This document shows, in pieces, positions 49,030-60,529 of a DNA stretch of 64,000 nucleotides (the stretch's first letter is position 1; each line of letters opens with the position of its first letter). Location of the stretch: the NCBI GenBank assembly GCA_013180625.2, contig SNVD02003473.1:62001-126000 (forward strand), written 5' to 3'. The notes beneath the pieces are model-generated. The model was not told where the DNA came from. It saw nothing but the letters and a program-made list of their open reading frames with translations, and made no database searches. Origin of the DNA: Boswellia sacra. Lineage: Eukaryota; Streptophyta; Magnoliopsida; Sapindales; Burseraceae. The position numbers and the translations under genes were made by a program.

Positions 49030-49492
49030 ATGGATACCATTCTCTCGAATCTGCACAGATGTTTTCCCTCTCTTCCTCAAAATGATTTGATTAAAATTTA
49101 CAAAGCTCACGCAGAAAGACTAGGGATGTTGATGCACAAGGGTTTGGGAAAAAGCTCTTATGCCAAAAAGCAAAGAGCGAAAAGGTTACAAGTTTGTCAC
49201 AAATGTGCAAGATGGACTTGTAACTAGCGTTGCCACTTCTTGGGATATTTGTCTAACAATCTAGAGGATAAGCTACAATTCATCAAGAATGGACTGAGTA
49301 GGGAGTATTTGGATAATATCCAATTGACTCTTGAGACGCATTCTTGTGGAATTGTGTAGCGTGAAATTTTGAAACTATGGACACAATTTCGAGAAAAGCA
49401 GGCACCTTACAGTCTCGAGAATCTGACTCAAAACAACCCTTTTTATCAGTTTCTAAGAAAATTGGATGGGAAGCATATCCCCAACTCATAGA
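49030..49492 (+). pseudogene. ORF X of element B (broken)
   Basis: ATG at 49030. FPSLPQN, GLGKSSYAKKQRAKRLQVC and FIKNGL align with element A's ORF X. About 30 residues before GLGKS are missing. Cysteines at equivalents of 87, 90, 95 and 99 give CX2CX4CX3C, the fuller zinc-binding set. Lesions: TAG at 49225-49227 and TAG at 49357-49359, both where element A has CAG, and a one-base insertion in the T-run at 49441-49445. The C-terminal LRKLDGK motif and stop position match element A. Most differences between copies are conservative, which suggests past selection. Confidence 0.75.
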
Positions 49493-49819
49493 AGGTGTTT
49501 AATTCGTTTCTGAACGTAAAACCAGAAAAGATGTGAGCCACAGTCACAACTACTTGTACATATACATGTGTGCTATCATTTTTGAATTTCAATACCTTAC
49601 AGCTGTCATTTTGAATTTATATCTTTCGGTTGACTTGTACATTTATGTTGCTTATTTCTATAATTGTTTTTTTGAATTTCTATGCTTTATTGTCAAACTT
49701 TTTCAACTAGTAGCTGAGCTATCTATATAGATGTCATCATTAGAATACCTTTTTGCACTCCATAAATATGATATCTCTTATTCTTCACTTCACACATATA
49801 GTTAGAGAGTTGCATAGAC
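49490..49819 (+). other. Spacer between ORF X and LOG of element B
   Basis: The first ~70 bases (acgtaaaaccaga, gatgtgagccacagtcacaa) match the same position in element A. The rest is T-rich. No G-box repeat is present, unlike element A. Confidence 0.55.
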
Positions 49820-50470
49820 ATTGAGGGAACCTCAAAACATCGAATCCAAAAGATATGTGTATTCTGTAGATCTCGACCTGGAAAAAGTGAAGAGTTTGTA
49901 GCAATAGCAAATTATCTTGGTAGGCTATTAGCTGAAAGAAAGATTCATGTGGTTTATAGGGAGGTAGCCTCAGGTTAATGGGTTGTGTGCCAACAGCTGC
50001 ACTCTTAGAAGGAAGTCAAGTTTTATGTGTTATTCTTAAAGCTTTGGCTGTAGAAAGCATCATTGGAAAAATAGTTTTGCAAGGAGTTACAGGTCTCCTC
50101 TATACATGGATGCATGGTATATATGCTTATCAATTCAGATGCCTTTATTGCTTTACCAGGTGGTTTTGGTACTCTCGAAGGAATTTTTCAAATTGTCTCT
50201 TAAGCCCAACTTAATCTCCATAAAAAACCCATAGGTTTGTTGAATGTTAAAAATTTCTTTGATCTTTTGCTACGTTTTGTTAATACAGCTGTAGAACAGA
50301 ATTTTATCCCTCATTCGGTGCAATAGAGCCTTGTTTCTACCACTACTGCTAGTGAATTACTTGACAAATTACAAGCAGTCGAGTATGAACTTGACCTAGC
50401 TATAACTCAAATTAATTGGCTATGGGGACAAAACAAAAAGTGCAAATTGGATCTGAATCTCCGTTTGTAA
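49820..50470 (+). pseudogene. LOG-type cytokinin-activating enzyme homologue of element B (broken)
   Basis: It aligns end to end with the element A copy: 651 bases, the same span as the inferred original there. The start codon has become ATT (49820). Frames change near 49960, returning near 50090, so homology runs through ICVFC (about 49853), MGCVPTAALLEGSQVL (49978), SDAFIALPGGFGTLE (about 50125-50175), KPIGLLNV (about 50228) and the tail KLDLNLRL with stop 50468-50470. The last signature residue is Gly, not the catalytic Glu (PGGFGTLEG). TAA and TAG stops add to the damage. Intronless, as in element A. The LxLxL-like tail matches the LOGL10-like plant branch as I recall it. Confidence 0.85.
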
Positions 50471-51665
50471 TTTTTCTTATCTTTTATTTTATTTTTAGCA
50501 TTTATTTTACGTGTCTTTCAGTTCGTCTCTTTTGAATAATTGAAGCTTTAGGGAATGTCTCCTATACTTTATCTCTCTACATTTAAACATTAAGGATAAT
50601 GTTTCATTTGGTTAGCGGGGAAGGATAGTAGACATAACTGTGTTTTATATTTTTTTCTTGCAAAAAAAAAGGGAGTTAGTAATTAGATTCAGAGTGCGGT
50701 GTAAAGAGTTCAAATCCTCTTGAGATGCATTATGGGTCACGAATGGCAGAGTAAAGAGGGTCATTTTGAACTCTTAAAACCCATTCTAACCAATTTAGTT
50801 TTGATTTTTGAATTTTATAACGACGATGTCTTATTCACTTCACTTTGAATTATTCAAATCTATGAACTCTCACAACCTTATCATTTAATAAAACTGTTTG
50901 CTCATGTACTCATTAAGCAAGTATTCATGAACCTTTCTTCACACACACACATACTTTGATGCATGATTGTGAGTTGCAAAATGAAATGTTAAAACATTTG
51001 AGTTCTTTTCTTTTGTTTAGGATAACAACAAAAGGAAGGGGAAAGTAAAAAAAAAAAAAGGAGAAAAAATGAAAGTAAAAAAAAATAATTGTGGATAAGT
51101 TTGGTCTCGTAGTCTTCTTAATTCGAGTAATTAAGCCCGACGGGTGGCTTAACACCTAATACCCTAAGACTAGCTGGTTTGGGAGTTATTGGCTCAAAGC
51201 TCGTTATATGGATTAAGGAGAAAGTTTCATGGGATTGAACATTGCACTATCCACAAGTTTTTAAGGAAAAAGAAAGCATCGGCAACCCGAGTCGTTAGGC
51301 TCATAGCGGTGTCTTAACACCTAATGCTCTAAGGCCAACTGGTCTGTGAGTCATTAGCCTAAGGCTCGCCACATGGGTTAAAGATGTATTGTTTCAAAAT
51401 ATATATATAAATAATAATGAATGAATGCTCCCTGCCTAAAGATGTTAGCCTTAACAAATATTAAAAGAAGGTTTGTTAATATCTTGACTGAAGGGTACAT
51501 GAGTCTTTTAAAAAAAAAAGAGAAAAAAATCAGTTGAGAGTTTGTTTATTTGGATAGAATCAATGAGAGTGCAATAATGACCACCTTGGATGTAAAATTC
51601 TATAAATCACTTCTAAATAATAACGTTTTAATTGTTAGGGACTAGCAATAAGTTGGTTGGGCGTG
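50471..51665 (+). other. 3' untranslated region of element B
   Basis: 50585-50630 holds catttaaacattaaggataatg with a G-rich run, the diverged partner of 1814-1854 in element A. 51148-51380 holds two ~165-bp repeats starting cttaacacctaat (51148, 51313), a common Athila 3' feature. The segment before the LTR (agttggttgggcgtg) should act as the polypurine tract. No gene is seen. Confidence 0.65.
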
Positions 51666-53218
51666 TGATGAACACTTAAGTATGTATGCTTAATAAGAGC
51701 TTAATTCATCATATTGCATTAATAGTGCCATTAAATTCCTCAACTTAAACATATTTGTAGTCTTTACATCTTTTGAATTAAATTCATCTTAATTTCAGCT
51801 TTTATTACAGGTTCAATAAAATGGCATAACTTTCTATTTATAGATCAGAATAGTGCAAATCTTGATTTGTTGGAAAGCTGATTAAATTATCTATAAGATC
51901 GTGTTCCACAATCAACATTAAATTCGAGCTCTTAGGGCACCAAAAATGGGCTTGAAGTGAACCAATCTATAATTTCGACCTAGTCTGACCATGCCTCCGT
52001 ATTTTGACCATATCTCTTGATATATATATCTAAATCATATGAATTAAGATATTCTAGAAAGTTGAGAGAAATATCTACAACTTTCATGTAGACATGTGAT
52101 CAAAATTCTGAATAATTTGATGCCGAAATCGGTGGTCAAAGTCAGTGCACATGATGATTCAAGTTATCCACAAGATATTCTACAATTGTCCCTTTGTAAT
52201 TTGACAAGTTTGCCCCCAAATGTATCTATAAATAGAGGTGCATTGTGACCTATTATGGCACTTAGCTTTGGCTAGGATCTCTTATCATTGTGTTTTCTCT
52301 CTTGTGTTTTGTTCCCTTAATGTTATTAATAAATCTTCTTTTTCTTGCAATTTGTTTTCTTTCTTTCATAATCTCTTGCTAAATTCTCTTTTGCTAAGGT
52401 GAAAGGATAAAACCTTTGATATGAGAATAATGATTTTTTAACCCTTTGATATGTGCTTAATAATCATAATCTTTTGTTATTTATTTTATATGATTTATAT
52501 ATATTTCCCTAATCAATCTTGACACCACTCGTAAAGTGGAAGACTTGATCCATTGTGGACAATCCTTGGTATATCAAATGCTTGGATCCTTTCTAGTTAT
52601 CGTATGGTTCTCCCTTACCAACACAAGTCTAGTTATGAACCTTGATTTGTTGTAGACATATAGTGATTAACACATTGGATGCTTGAACCCATTTACAACA
52701 AGTGGTATAAATATTGGTAATGAAACAAATATAATTCATATAACTAAAATAGGCTTAAATGACATACCTTTCGATGGGAACCTCCTTAATGTGTGGATTC
52801 CAATTGAGTTATAATTGGGTTATTTATCCTTATTTGATATATCAACGACGGATCCACTAACCTTAGCTTTCATTATTATTGTGTTAATTCTTCTTACTTG
52901 TATTTTAATTATTCTCATTTATTGTTTATGAACTTGTTCTTTTATTTGCTATGGTAGGTTTTACCATCTATCTCCATGGATGGTTTCATTACCTTTATTT
53001 TTGTTCTACATTTGAATGGTCGATAGTAGTATCGCCTACCAAATTTACTTTTATTTGTTAATATTATCTTGTTATTTATTTGAATTATTTACATCATATT
53101 TCTCATCCTTTAGTTTGTACTGCTAAATCCCCTTCCTCGTGGATCGACCCCAGTCTTGCCAGGTTTATTACTTCGACACTCCTTTACTTAGGAGATAATC
53201 CTATTTTTGGATTTGTCA
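51666..53218 (+). repeat. 3' LTR of element B
   Basis: Starts TGATGAACACTTAAG and ends ttggatttgtca. TATAAATA at about 52227-52234. About 1553 bp and clearly homologous to 45224-46784, with many substitutions. Confidence 0.9.
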
Positions 53219-53224
53219 ACATTG

Positions 53225-53274
53225 TTGTTGAGATGGCTACACATTGTTGTTGCTGGGTGTAGCCATCTCAACAA
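53225..53274. repeat. Perfect 18-bp inverted repeat at the Tat gag start
   Basis: Arms 53225-53242 and 53257-53274 are exact reverse complements with a 14-base loop. The right arm contains the likely gag ATG (minus strand, 53266-53264, MATPSNNN). A small inverted duplication made here would disrupt the gag start. Confidence 0.85.
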
Positions 53275-54082
53275 TTGGTTCTTCTTGTCTTATCAAACGA
53301 CCACCTCGTCTAACCCAAACTATAATGGTTACAAAACAAAGGTGTTAATGTCGTGCATGCATGCATGTATATATGATATCATGCATGCTCATACAAGGGT
53401 ATAGACACGCTTTTAGCCTTCCAACCTTATTTCTCTCACAGACGTGAGGTCAAATCTCTTTTCTTAGGATTTTTGGCCTCATTCACAAGTCATTATTATG
53501 AGATGTGGGAATGCAAAGATTCTCTCTCATAATTCTATCATTCAAATTGATGTTGGATTCTCTATGATTATCATAACATGGCTCTCAATGTCATGATAAC
53601 CTTAACTTATGGCACATGCCCTTATTTTGTTCTTATCGGTGACTTGACATGTGGCATTCGTTCATGGTTCCATGAGGTTTGAGTTAATGTTATTCTAATC
53701 ATGGAGAATTTATATCTATAGAGATGCATTTCAATATGGGTTTTGGATATTCATCATAATTGGAAGTTACTAGATTCATCTACATGTGCTTGAGTCTCAA
53801 GGGTCCAATAGTCTTGGCTCCTTCGAGCGAGAGATGCCCTCTTAGGCCGGTCTCTTTTTATACCAAATTAATGGTACGTGCTCATTGGTGGTGACACTAA
53901 CATAAGTCATCTAAGGGCCAAATGAAGCCAATGACTTCCCATGCCAATGCCACACGGCTAATTTAGATAGTTCATGCTCATTGTATGCAAAGTGTAGTGA
54001 TACAAGGACTCAAAATATCAATATGAGGTATTAGAATTTGGTATCCCAATCCGAACTCAACCTCTTTTATCTGCAGTAGAGT
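53275..54082 (-). other. 5' leader of the Tat element
   Basis: Between gag and the right LTR; long, non-coding, as in Tat elements. A near-palindromic catgcatgcatg run occurs at 53355-53400. I could not name a primer tRNA for the minus-strand sequence actctactgcagataaaaga next to the LTR. Confidence 0.55.
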
Positions 54083-54383
54083 TGCTACTACAAGTGATCT
54101 TTCACCCCACTAAAGCGTTTACGATCACAACACCATGTCAAAGGCTCTTTCGAAACTTAAGGGAACATAAACGAACCATGGGCACATTTGGAGAAATTGA
54201 GTCGCCTCCCAATTATTCAATTGGCAATGAATGGAGGCAATATGATCTCTTACTTTAGAACTTAAACTACCCTCATCCCTTCAGAGATGGGTTCAAGAAG
54301 TTAGGTACAAGCATTCGCCTCGCCAAGATCAAAAATCTGGCCTCCACTGGGGTGTACCAAATAGGAATAACTCATGCTGCTAT

Positions 54384-54690
54384 CACTACAAGAAAAATGA
54401 CCATATTTGGTGGTCTTTGACCGTCAAATATGTATATATTTGGCGATCTTAAAAGCGTCACCAATGGCACCGCCAAATATAGTCAAATTAATTATATTTG
54501 GTGGTCGGTCAAAGTGTCAAATATGCATCTGACCATACTTGGCGGTTTTTGACCGCCAAGTATAATAGGCTTAAAAATTAAAAAAATATACTTGGCGGTT
54601 TTTGACCGCCAAGTATAATAGTTTCAAAAATTAAAAAAATATATACTTGGCAGTTTTTAACCGCCAAGTATTTAAATAAATTAATATATA
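54384..54690. repeat. Subterminal repeats of Pack-CACTA element 2
   Basis: At least three copies of tacttggcggtttttgaccg followed by its near-complement (ccgccaagtat) form small palindromes. Earlier copies read atatttggtggtc. Such arrays are transposase landing sites. Confidence 0.85.
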
Positions 54691-55813
54691 TATAATCCAA
54701 AGCTGGTGATGCAATAAACTATTATACACCAAAATATTATATAGAAAAATGATATAAAAGCATCAACTATGCTGAGTAATCTAAAAACTTGAGCATTTAC
54801 AGTTGATTACTTGCAACAACACTCAGCACAAGTACAACAGGGCTTCTGTTAATATTTCAAGATATCAAAATCGATATCAAAAACTTGAAATAGAACCTCA
54901 ATTGCATTTATCCTCTTTCGGACCACATAAACAAATTGTCCAACAGTCAGATAAGTTGGAACCAGATATCTGCATCCATCATTGCATGAGAACACAGAAT
55001 AATATTATCATAGTGAATCTGTAGAAAACCAACATTCATCTAATAGTCGCTAGAATCTAAAATGTAGAAACTATAATTTCAAATAGAATCTAAACTGCAG
55101 AAACTATCATTTCAAATCTAACTTTTGAGCATTTTTTTTTCTGACAGTGAAATGGTGACATTGGATCAGATAGCCCATCACCATTATGTCTATTGAACAC
55201 TGGGTCAATGCCTATAAGCAGAAACACTGCCTTTCAAAATGGCATCCACTTGAACAACTTTTCATTATCGTGAGAAATTGTTCAAAATATCAAAATTTGG
55301 CTGGTGTTGTAGATGTGTAGCAGTTTAACCACTCCCACAAAGATTTAATTGTGACTGACAGAAACATCTCCCAACCTTTGAGAACAAATGCACAATGGCC
55401 ACATACAAAAGTACACTTGGCTTGAAATGTCTAACACTGGATATCTAAACTAGTAATGTTTCTAATTTTAAAACACATTCTACCAGAAACCAAATAAAGT
55501 AGAAAAACAACTCAAAACCAAATAAACTAAACAAAACTAAGTCAGGATATACACTTCACAAAACAAAAAAGGTTGAAAAGGCCAATTAGAAAACATTTGA
55601 AGTGTGACATTTACATGAAATTTCTGACATGAAGTTCGTGAACTTTTTATATGCTGATTCCAAGATCTCTACAATATATGAAATCTAGTATTCTACATCT
55701 CTAAAAGAGCAGAATAATTGCATAAAATTTAAGCATTTGACATGTGAAATAAGAAATGATAATCATATTCTTATATAAGTTGGACTTAAAAGGGTAAAGG
55801 TCAAATTGCATAC
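54691..55813. other. No gene recognised
   Basis: AT-rich sequence between the subterminal repeats and the UPF1 exon. It could be UPF1 intron or more captured DNA; no exon is evident. Confidence 0.4.
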
Positions 55814-55922
55814 TTGAGATGCATTCAGCTCTGGAAGACCAGGTGCACCAAAACGACGGGGAAGTGTATTACGAACCATCTGAACTTCAACTTCATGGCC
55901 CAACAAGTGGTGGTAAATATAC
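55814..55922 (-). pseudogene. UPF1: Captured exon of UPF1 (RNA helicase of nonsense-mediated decay)
   Basis: One 109-bp exon with AG and GT borders encodes LLGHEVEVQMVRNTLPRRF and GAPGLPELNASQV, the strongly conserved stretch just before the helicase core of UPF1. The helicase motifs are not in the window. Confidence 0.88.
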
Positions 55923-56479
55923 CTGCAGATAAGTTAGCAATCACACTAACTCAAAATCATAAAAATGCAACTGCAAAACAGCTTTGCCATCTATTAGATA
56001 ATTGAAAATCAAGATGCGCCAGAAAAGCCTAATTTCATCTCACTTAACCCAGAATATGTGGCAGAGAATCTAAGATAGACAATGATAGGACGATTACATA
56101 TTTAATTTTTTTAAAAAAAAATTACTTAAAAAATGGTATTGAGTTAGTATAAATATTAATGTATTGTAACGTTAGAAAACTAACATTAACAGGTACTCCA
56201 TATTTTAATTATTCGGTACACTAATGATATCACTACCTTATCATTAACCCAGCTTCCAACATGGACAGGAAAGCAAGCAACTTCTACAACAACTATGAAA
56301 TCATTATAGATGATAATTGGGTCGTCCTACTCATGTGGCACCGGCAAGGGAGTTAACAGAAACTAGTAAAACCTAAGACATGTCACATGATGCTTTTATG
56401 AGTCACACAAGTCCAACAAACTTTATTTAATTCACAAATTAGGCTTTCAGAATATAGGAAAGTTGAGCTCAAATTTGAC

Positions 56480-57537
56480 CATATTCATCAATGGGAGCAT
56501 CATAGTCATAGCTTGTTGTAATGAAATGGGCACCAGTTCTTCCAAAGTTGGTTCCTCCATGATACTGCAAAATAAAATGTGCACATATTGTAGCAAGTCT
56601 GGAAAGTTATTGCAACAAGTAATGTTCCTTCAGATGGTCGAATGGTAATAAAAAGATCAAAGAGAAAAAGAGAAAGTTTTATTCTGAACTTGCCAATACA
56701 ACCTGAACTTTTATTTGATGCAAAGTTCACATATCTAATACTATCTTCATTGTGCTTTCTGGGGAATCAAGAAAAGTATAAAAGGGGGTTTTCTCTTTAA
56801 CATATCTTGATTCTTGAACAACTGAAGAATTTGTGAGCAATACATGGAATTATATTTTGTTTTCTACCAGAAAAGTAATAAAATTTTATAGTTCCATTTA
56901 TTGTTACAGTCTATAGTGTAAAAATGGGCATGAAATTGAGAGCCTCCCTTTTGTATGAATCGAGCTACTGCGAATGCTAAATCTTCTACTGGCCGTCGAT
57001 TGATAAGGCCACCTAACTCTGTGAACCTACAAAATTTACATGCAGCAAGTAAATTCATTTTATTAGTGAACATTGTAGAGAGTAATGGTAGCTAGGAAAT
57101 TTACCAGCCAGTCCAAGCCTCAGTCCATATTTTGGGTTTAAAAGGTTTGTTTTGGGGAGAACTGGTCACAATAAAAACCATTGCATGTGTTTATCTGTCA
57201 GCAGGGTAAAGAGAGATGAATTAAATTTTCTCTTGCATCAAAATATTGGATTCTCATCTGACATTATATTTTCTGCTAATATTCTCTTTTACAGATTCTT
57301 GGACAATTCAACAAGTTATAGATAACATATTTGTCAATCTGCACAAAATGATGATAAACAAAATATTTATAGCTGAAAAAGTGATTTGCTTACCACAGGA
57401 TCTGGGGCATCTTCTTCCTTACACGTAAGCCATGGGACCCCAGTGTTCAATCCAACAACCATCTTTGCTGCCCATTTCATGTATGCCTCACTAGCCTTTC
57501 CAAATATGATTCTTTCAGGCTCATACTCATTCTGAAT
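56480..57537 (-). pseudogene. Captured plant beta-galactosidase fragment (GH35)
   Basis: Four exons, minus strand: 57394-57537 ([35 protein letters not shown]), 57105-57194 (CNGFYCDQFSPN, KPKIWTEAWTGW, with one extra A), about 56905-57026 ([29 protein letters not shown]) and 56480-56564 ([26 protein letters not shown]). These are consecutive conserved parts of the GH35 catalytic domain, cell-wall enzymes that remove terminal galactose. The catalytic nucleophile segment TEAWTGW is kept, but the pieces before and after are missing and the frame is broken. Confidence 0.9.
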
Positions 57538-57777
57538 CTGCACAAATATGATACGAAACAATCAGAAGCAAATTGGAAAAATGTCAGTATATATGAAAAT
57601 TTAATGTACTTTAGCATATTATATCCTTGAGAGCCTTAAAATTGTTGATTAGATAATTAGAACACATACTTGTGAAAGAATGATGGGACAAATAAACACA
57701 TGGCTTTAAGTCTATAGCCTCACTTATAGAATAAAAAGGAACATGAATAGTATCAGCAGTTTAATTTCTCTGTTGGT

Positions 57778-59660
57778 TTAGCAGCTGAGTTAGCATTTTC
57801 AGTCATGGTCACATCCTGATTGGCTGATGGCTCCTCCCATTTTTCTTGTCTACCAGCTTCATCAGCAGCCTTTTTCAGCAGCTTCTTGCCTTGCTCTCTC
57901 CTCTTCCATAGAAACTATAAGGGTAAGAGCCAGCTCAGGATCTATATTGGGATCTACACCAAATTCAAAGTCAGAAACTCCACCGGCTGCAGTTGCTGCT
58001 GCTGCAGCGAAGCCACTTTCTCCTTCTCCATCAGCATTAAATATAGGTGTGCTGCCAGAGGAATAGAAAATCACATTACTTCAAATATAAGCTAATAGGA
58101 GTTGAGCAATATGATAAGTTTCACCTGACTTTTCAAACAGCAACATGTACTACTCAACCTAAAGATCACCTTTATCAAAGGCTTACTTTTTCAACAACTG
58201 TTCTTACAAGAATCTCTTTCATGAAAAGCAATTTTCCCCTGTCATCAGTCAAAAATGACTGATATTGATCTTAACATGTAATCCTGCTCCATACTTGTTT
58301 ATTTGCCATTTTGACATACACTCTAACTTAAATCTCTTGTTAAATTTGCAATACATATACCATTTCTAGATTTACAGCTGTAATTGATGCTACATGCAAA
58401 AGCCAAAGGGAAAAAGATTCACACCTGATGAGTACATCAGAAAGAGCATTTGGACTAGGAGGAATATGAACTATATGACTGTTTTCACTGTTATTTACAG
58501 AAGCAAGAAGGGCCTCCAACTTCTCCGGCTTCCCGTCATCATCTTCACCAAAATCCACAATGTCAAGAGCCACACTGTTCTTTTTTAGTTTCTTCCCTAT
58601 CATCTCCATCACCTTCTTATCATGGTTGATAGGACTACATTCGTATAGCACAAAAGAATAGCAGATGTCAACACAAATGAACAAGTAAGTCAAACAGACA
58701 ACAACAAATACCTTCCAGCAAAAACTATGATTCTTTGGCGTTGGTTTTTGTTTTGTTGATGCTTGAGAGATAACTGAGCAACCTAGATCCCAGCTACTAG
58801 GTTTGTCTCACACCCCATTTCAAGCTCTAAAGAGAGAGAGAGTTTAACCTAAAACAACTAAGAAAAAAATAACAGAATGCTTATCATGTTGCATTCACTA
58901 ATGTGCGTGTTAAGCATAAACCTAATCAAACTATACTGTCAAGGTCAAGAATTCAGAAAGAGTTAAAAATTGTCTAAGCAAATAATCAAATGGATCTCTT
59001 TCTTCAACGTTGAACAAAAGAAAAAGCCCAGAATTTGCACCAGACACCAACCCATGTTCGCATAGGTTATAGTAATAAATTTCTTAAAGACAGATAACAA
59101 CATAGTCTTTAAACTTCAAAGAGCAAACCAAGAAAACCAACAAATGGAAGCCAACATCAGTGCTCATTTTTGACTTAGTTATGAAACAATTTTTCTCACT
59201 CGCCAAAAGATTTAAAATAAACAATCAAAAAGATTGAAGATGCCCATGGATAAGATAAATTGTGTGCAAACCTCTCACCAATCTAACACTCAAAGCGACT
59301 AACCCACCATAGACAATCACCAATAATCACTCCAAACAAACAAGTCCAAGCTCTCCATAACTACTTCAACAACTTTTCAACTTAATACACAAATCACTAT
59401 CCCACCACAACCATCTAAACAACAAGAGCCAAAGAATTTCTCTGATTTCCATGATTATCAACTACCAATCAACACTAAAACCCAGTTGAAAACAAATCAA
59501 GAGAAGCACAAACACATATACAAAAAAAAAATCATCAAATTTGAAAGCATACCGTGCATGCAAGCCAATATTTTCCCAAGATCAGTCGTAGGAGTAGTCA
59601 ACACACGAACCCCTTTTCCCGCCATCGTCAATATTCCGACAATGTTCTCCAAATTTGACC
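57778..59660 (-). pseudogene. RPN10: Captured RPN10 fragment (26S proteasome ubiquitin receptor)
   Basis: Exons on the minus strand: about 59560-59660 (NIVGILTMAGKGVRVLTTPT, DLGKILACMH), 58712-58782 (LSLKHQQNKNQRQRIIVFAG), 58425-58634 (DKKVMEMIGKKLKKNSVALD, HIVHIPPSPNALSDVLI) and 57778-58051 ([20 protein letters not shown], then [12 protein letters not shown]). This covers most of the von Willebrand A domain and the first ubiquitin-interacting motif. An extra A after EAAE shifts the final frame. Splice borders are intact for most introns. The N-terminal start is missing. Confidence 0.93.
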
Positions 59661-59753
59661 ATTCAACATCACAAAACCCAAATAATTATACCAAAAATAA
59701 AAAAAACCCTAATCGGAAACCCAGAATTAGAAAAGAAGTTACTTGTGTTTTGG

Positions 59754-60292
59754 CTTGAGAGACTTAAAAAACTTTTGTCATCCCAAACCAAGAACAAAAC
59801 TCTCACAACTTCTTCTGATTTGTACTTGAGCAGCTCACCAAGCGTCAAGTCATCACCACGTGGCAGATCTCGCGTCTTTTCTCTGATAAGCTTAATCTTA
59901 TGAAACACAGACCAGCCAACGATGTAAACCAAATGGTGAGCCTCTGCTATCGCATGACAAATATCCCAGCACGTGCCTGGCTTATACACCTTCCCCTTAT
60001 CCAGTTGAATCTCAGGCAAACATCCAGGAGTCACATGAGCGTCTTGGCATAGCGTCACATGATGTCCCTTTCTCAAAGGAAAATATGTGTGCAGAACGCC
60101 TCGCTGCTCCAGATCACCAGCGATGTCGTGGTGGTACAGAGGATTATCCTTGCAAGGCGTGAATTTCAGTTCGAGTTTTATGGCCGTGTTGGGCTTGGGC
60201 GGCTTACCGTTCGAGTCGATGAGTGTGAACCAGTCAGAGATTAAGTCGCCGGTCGTAATCTTCTGAGCTGAGATTTTAGCAGTGCCTATGAG
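59754..60292 (-). pseudogene. Captured phospholipase D fragment (C2-PLD, delta-like)
   Basis: The minus strand encodes the end of the C2 domain (DWFTLIDSNGKPPKPN, ELKFTPCKDNPLYHH), the linker GVLHTYFPLRKGHHVTLCQD, and the start of the catalytic region (YIVGWSVFHKIKLIRE, LTLGELLKYKSEE, LVWDD). Both HKD motifs are missing. The upstream 60293-60530 looks like a leader (C/T-rich, ending in a GAG/GTAACT junction) and may come from yet another gene. It abuts RPN10 at about 59660-59754. Confidence 0.9.
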
Positions 60293-60529
60293 TTACCTCA
60301 AGAACTCGATCTCGGTACCCGATCCGAACTTCAAGCCACAATATGGGAGGAGAAAAGAAAGGAGGGAGTGGAATGTTTGGGGGAGAGAGAGGTCGTGAAA
60401 GGGTGGAGGCGTGAAAGAGTGAAGAGAAGAGAAAATGATTTTAGGGTAAAAGAGTTTTAGGTTTATGGCAAACGGGTTTGATGAGGTGTAAAACATGTGT
60501 ATGATTAAAATTTTATTACTCACTAAAAA

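Larger units (their letters stand above)
45224..53218 (+). mobile_element. Element B: pol-less Athila-like retrotransposon carrying gag, ORF X and LOG
   Basis: LTRs 45224-46784 and 51666-53218, tRNA-Asp-type primer site at 46791, and flanks gcatt/acatt (4/5 match) within Tat gag. The 4.9-kb interior holds a degraded gag (46975-48360), ORF X (49030-49492) and LOG (49820-50470). No protease, RT, RNase H or integrase motif is found in any frame, so pol was deleted or the family is non-autonomous. LTR sequence differs from element A, yet ORF X, the spacer, LOG and the downstream motif are collinear. The LTRs differ at many positions, so this insertion is older than the 1.9-kb element. Confidence 0.88.

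Noticed and set aside
57820..58095. Plus-strand ORFs rich in Ser and Cys
   Set aside because: Antisense shadows of the RPN10 exon.
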